DNA of 8,044 nucleotides. It comes from Microbacteriaceae bacterium (GTDB lineage Bacteria; Actinomycetota; Actinomycetes; Actinomycetales; Microbacteriaceae). A program made the translations under genes and the position numbers. The stretch covers positions 1-8,044 of the forward strand of contig JAUZFY010000186.1 of NCBI GenBank assembly GCA_030840185.1, written 5' to 3'. The notes under the pieces are model-generated. The model did not search any database. It saw only the letters and a list, made by a program, of their open reading frames with translations, and was not told the DNA's origin. Of this stretch, positions 7,366 through 8,044 are shown piece by piece; within the stretch, counting starts at the first letter, position 1, and each line of letters starts with the position of its first letter.

Positions 7366-8044
7366 TGACTAACCTCACTGTCCGTGCAATTGAGCAGGAC
7401 CCAAGCGCCCTCGCCAAACTTCGACTTCCCGAGCTTCACGCTCTGGCCGCCGAGCTTGGCCTCAGTGGCGCGTCCAAACTTCGTAAAGGAGAACTAGTGG
7501 ACGCAATATCCGAAATCCAGAGCAACACAGCAACCCCCGACCTAGCGGACACCCTCGTGGTTGACGCCCCGGCGCTGGAGGCGCCAGTCGCCCAAGAGGC
7601 GGCGCCAGAGCAGGCCGCACCCGAGCAGGCCGCGCCGGAGCAGACGACAGAGTCGTCCGTCGCGCCAGTTGCAAAGAAGCGCGCCTCCCGACGCGCCAGC
7701 ACTTCGATCGTCGACGCCGGAGCCGCCGAGGCTCCCGTGATTGAGTCGACCCGTGAGCGAGTCGCAAAGGCGAAGGCGGCACCGAAGTCGGTAACCCGTC
7801 ACGCCAACGGCGCTAAGGGTGGAATAGACCTCGTACCCGGTCAGGAGGCCGAGCGCGCTGCTCAGGCCGACGGCGGCAACGCAGCAACCGGCCTCGACCG
7901 CATCCCCGGTCAGGAGGCAGAGGCGGTCGCCCTTGCCGACGCACAAACCACCGACGTACAGACCACTGCCGCAGCCGAGCTCGTTCCCGCCCAGGAGACC
8001 GAGCCGCAGACGGATGAACCGCAGCAGCCGACCCGCAACTCACG
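7365..8044 (+). CDS. rho: Transcription termination factor Rho, N-terminal part (3'-truncated by the window edge)
   Basis: Hexameric RNA-dependent ATPase/helicase that ends transcription; only 226 codons, before the RNA-binding and ATPase core, are in view. Residues 16-50 form the SAP-like Rho N-terminal domain (LPELHALAAELGLSGASKLRKGELVDAI). From about residue 51 onward is a low-complexity, probably disordered region rich in Ala, Glu and Gln with a basic patch KKRASRR, as expected for the long N-terminal insertion of actinobacterial Rho proteins. GTG 7365 is chosen because AAGGA (7351-7355) precedes it at 9 nt and no other start codon exists upstream in this frame. Identity is supported by the domain and by the conserved thrB-rho neighbourhood; the ATPase motifs lie beyond the window. 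Early codons (AAA, GGA, CTA, ATA) are less G+C-biased than those of the upstream operon. Probably transcribed both from its own promoter and by readthrough from thrB. Confidence 0.9.
   Translation, partial: MTNLTVRAIEQDPSALAKLRLPELHALAAELGLSGASKLRKGELVDAISEIQSNTATPDLADTLVVDAPALEAPVAQEAAPEQAAPEQAAPEQTTESSVAPVAKKRASRRASTSIVDAGAAEAPVIESTRERVAKAKAAPKSVTRHANGAKGGIDLVPGQEAERAAQADGGNAATGLDRIPGQEAEAVALADAQTTDVQTTAAAELVPAQETEPQTDEPQQPTRNS
7485..7499 (+). promoter_or_regulatory. Internal Shine-Dalgarno and in-frame GTG within rho
   Basis: AAAGGAG (7485-7491), a seven-base match to the anti-Shine-Dalgarno, precedes an in-frame GTG (7497-7499, codon 45) by 5 nt. Initiation here would give a Rho lacking most of its SAP-like N-terminal domain. 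The bases also encode the conserved KGE of that domain, but with codons (AAA GGA GAA CTA) that the neighbouring genes seldom use. Confidence 0.3.
7602..7646 (+). repeat. Three tandem 15-nt repeats in the rho linker
   Basis: Units at 7602-7616, 7617-7631 and 7632-7646 each encode APEQA (the last APEQT). Differences are mostly at third codon positions, so this is an in-frame, probably slippage-derived low-complexity tract in the disordered region of Rho. Confidence 0.85.
7821..8003 (+). repeat. Three spaced copies of a (V/I)PxQExE motif in Rho
   Basis: GIDLVPGQEAE (7821-7853), GLDRIPGQEAE (7890-7922) and AELVPAQETE (7974-8003). The Pro codons are at 7836, 7905 and 7986, so the copies are 69 and 81 nt apart. 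The first two share eight of eleven residues. They look like a degenerate short linear motif array within the disordered N-terminal linker; more copies may lie past the window edge. Confidence 0.7.

Noticed and set aside
1..8044. Over-represented GGATG pentamer as a possible chromosome-orientation or recombination motif
   Set aside because: About 13 copies counted by eye on the + strand, not far above what the base composition predicts; many are in-frame GAT codons between G's.

Overview
The window is a slice of a high-G+C actinobacterial chromosome. The gene order argS – (small membrane protein) – lysA – hom – thrC – thrB – rho matches the well-known argS-lysA-thrA-thrC-thrB-rho order of Mycobacterium tuberculosis. 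The extra gene between argS and lysA, and the acidic E/Q/A-rich N-terminal region of Rho, suggest a member of the Microbacteriaceae or a close relative; that family-level assignment is inference. There are no RNA genes, mobile elements or CRISPR arrays, and no gene-free stretch longer than 170 nt.

Layout, all on the + strand. Positions 1-1513: 3' part of argS (arginyl-tRNA synthetase), cut by the window edge. Positions 1517-2353: a single-pass membrane-anchored DUF2993/LmeA-like protein. Positions 2350-3822: lysA (diaminopimelate decarboxylase). Positions 3819-5147: hom (homoserine dehydrogenase with C-terminal ACT domain). Positions 5147-6229: thrC (threonine synthase). Positions 6226-7194: thrB (homoserine kinase). 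Positions 7195-7364: the rho leader. Positions 7365-8044: 5' part of rho (transcription terminator), cut by the right edge.

From argS to thrB the genes are separated by 3 nt or overlap by 1-4 nt (GTGA, ATGA, TAATG, ATGA), so this is almost certainly one translationally coupled operon. LysA carries out the last step of the lysine branch of the aspartate pathway. Hom, ThrB and ThrC together carry aspartate semialdehyde to threonine (semialdehyde to homoserine, to phosphohomoserine, to threonine). The DUF2993 protein has no obvious metabolic link; a cell-envelope role is the best guess.

The part that is not routine is the leader in front of rho. It has a promoter-like sequence in the 3' end of thrB, a C-rich/G-poor stretch resembling a Rho-loading site, a two-part stem-loop at 7301-7350, and a competing hairpin at 7344-7361 that places the rho Shine-Dalgarno sequence in its loop. 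This would suit autogenous control of rho, but it is a hypothesis from hand folding. Within rho, a strong in-frame internal Shine-Dalgarno/GTG pair could make a shorter isoform, and the linker carries two families of short peptide repeats. No wholly new multi-gene system is visible; the genes themselves are ordinary housekeeping functions.
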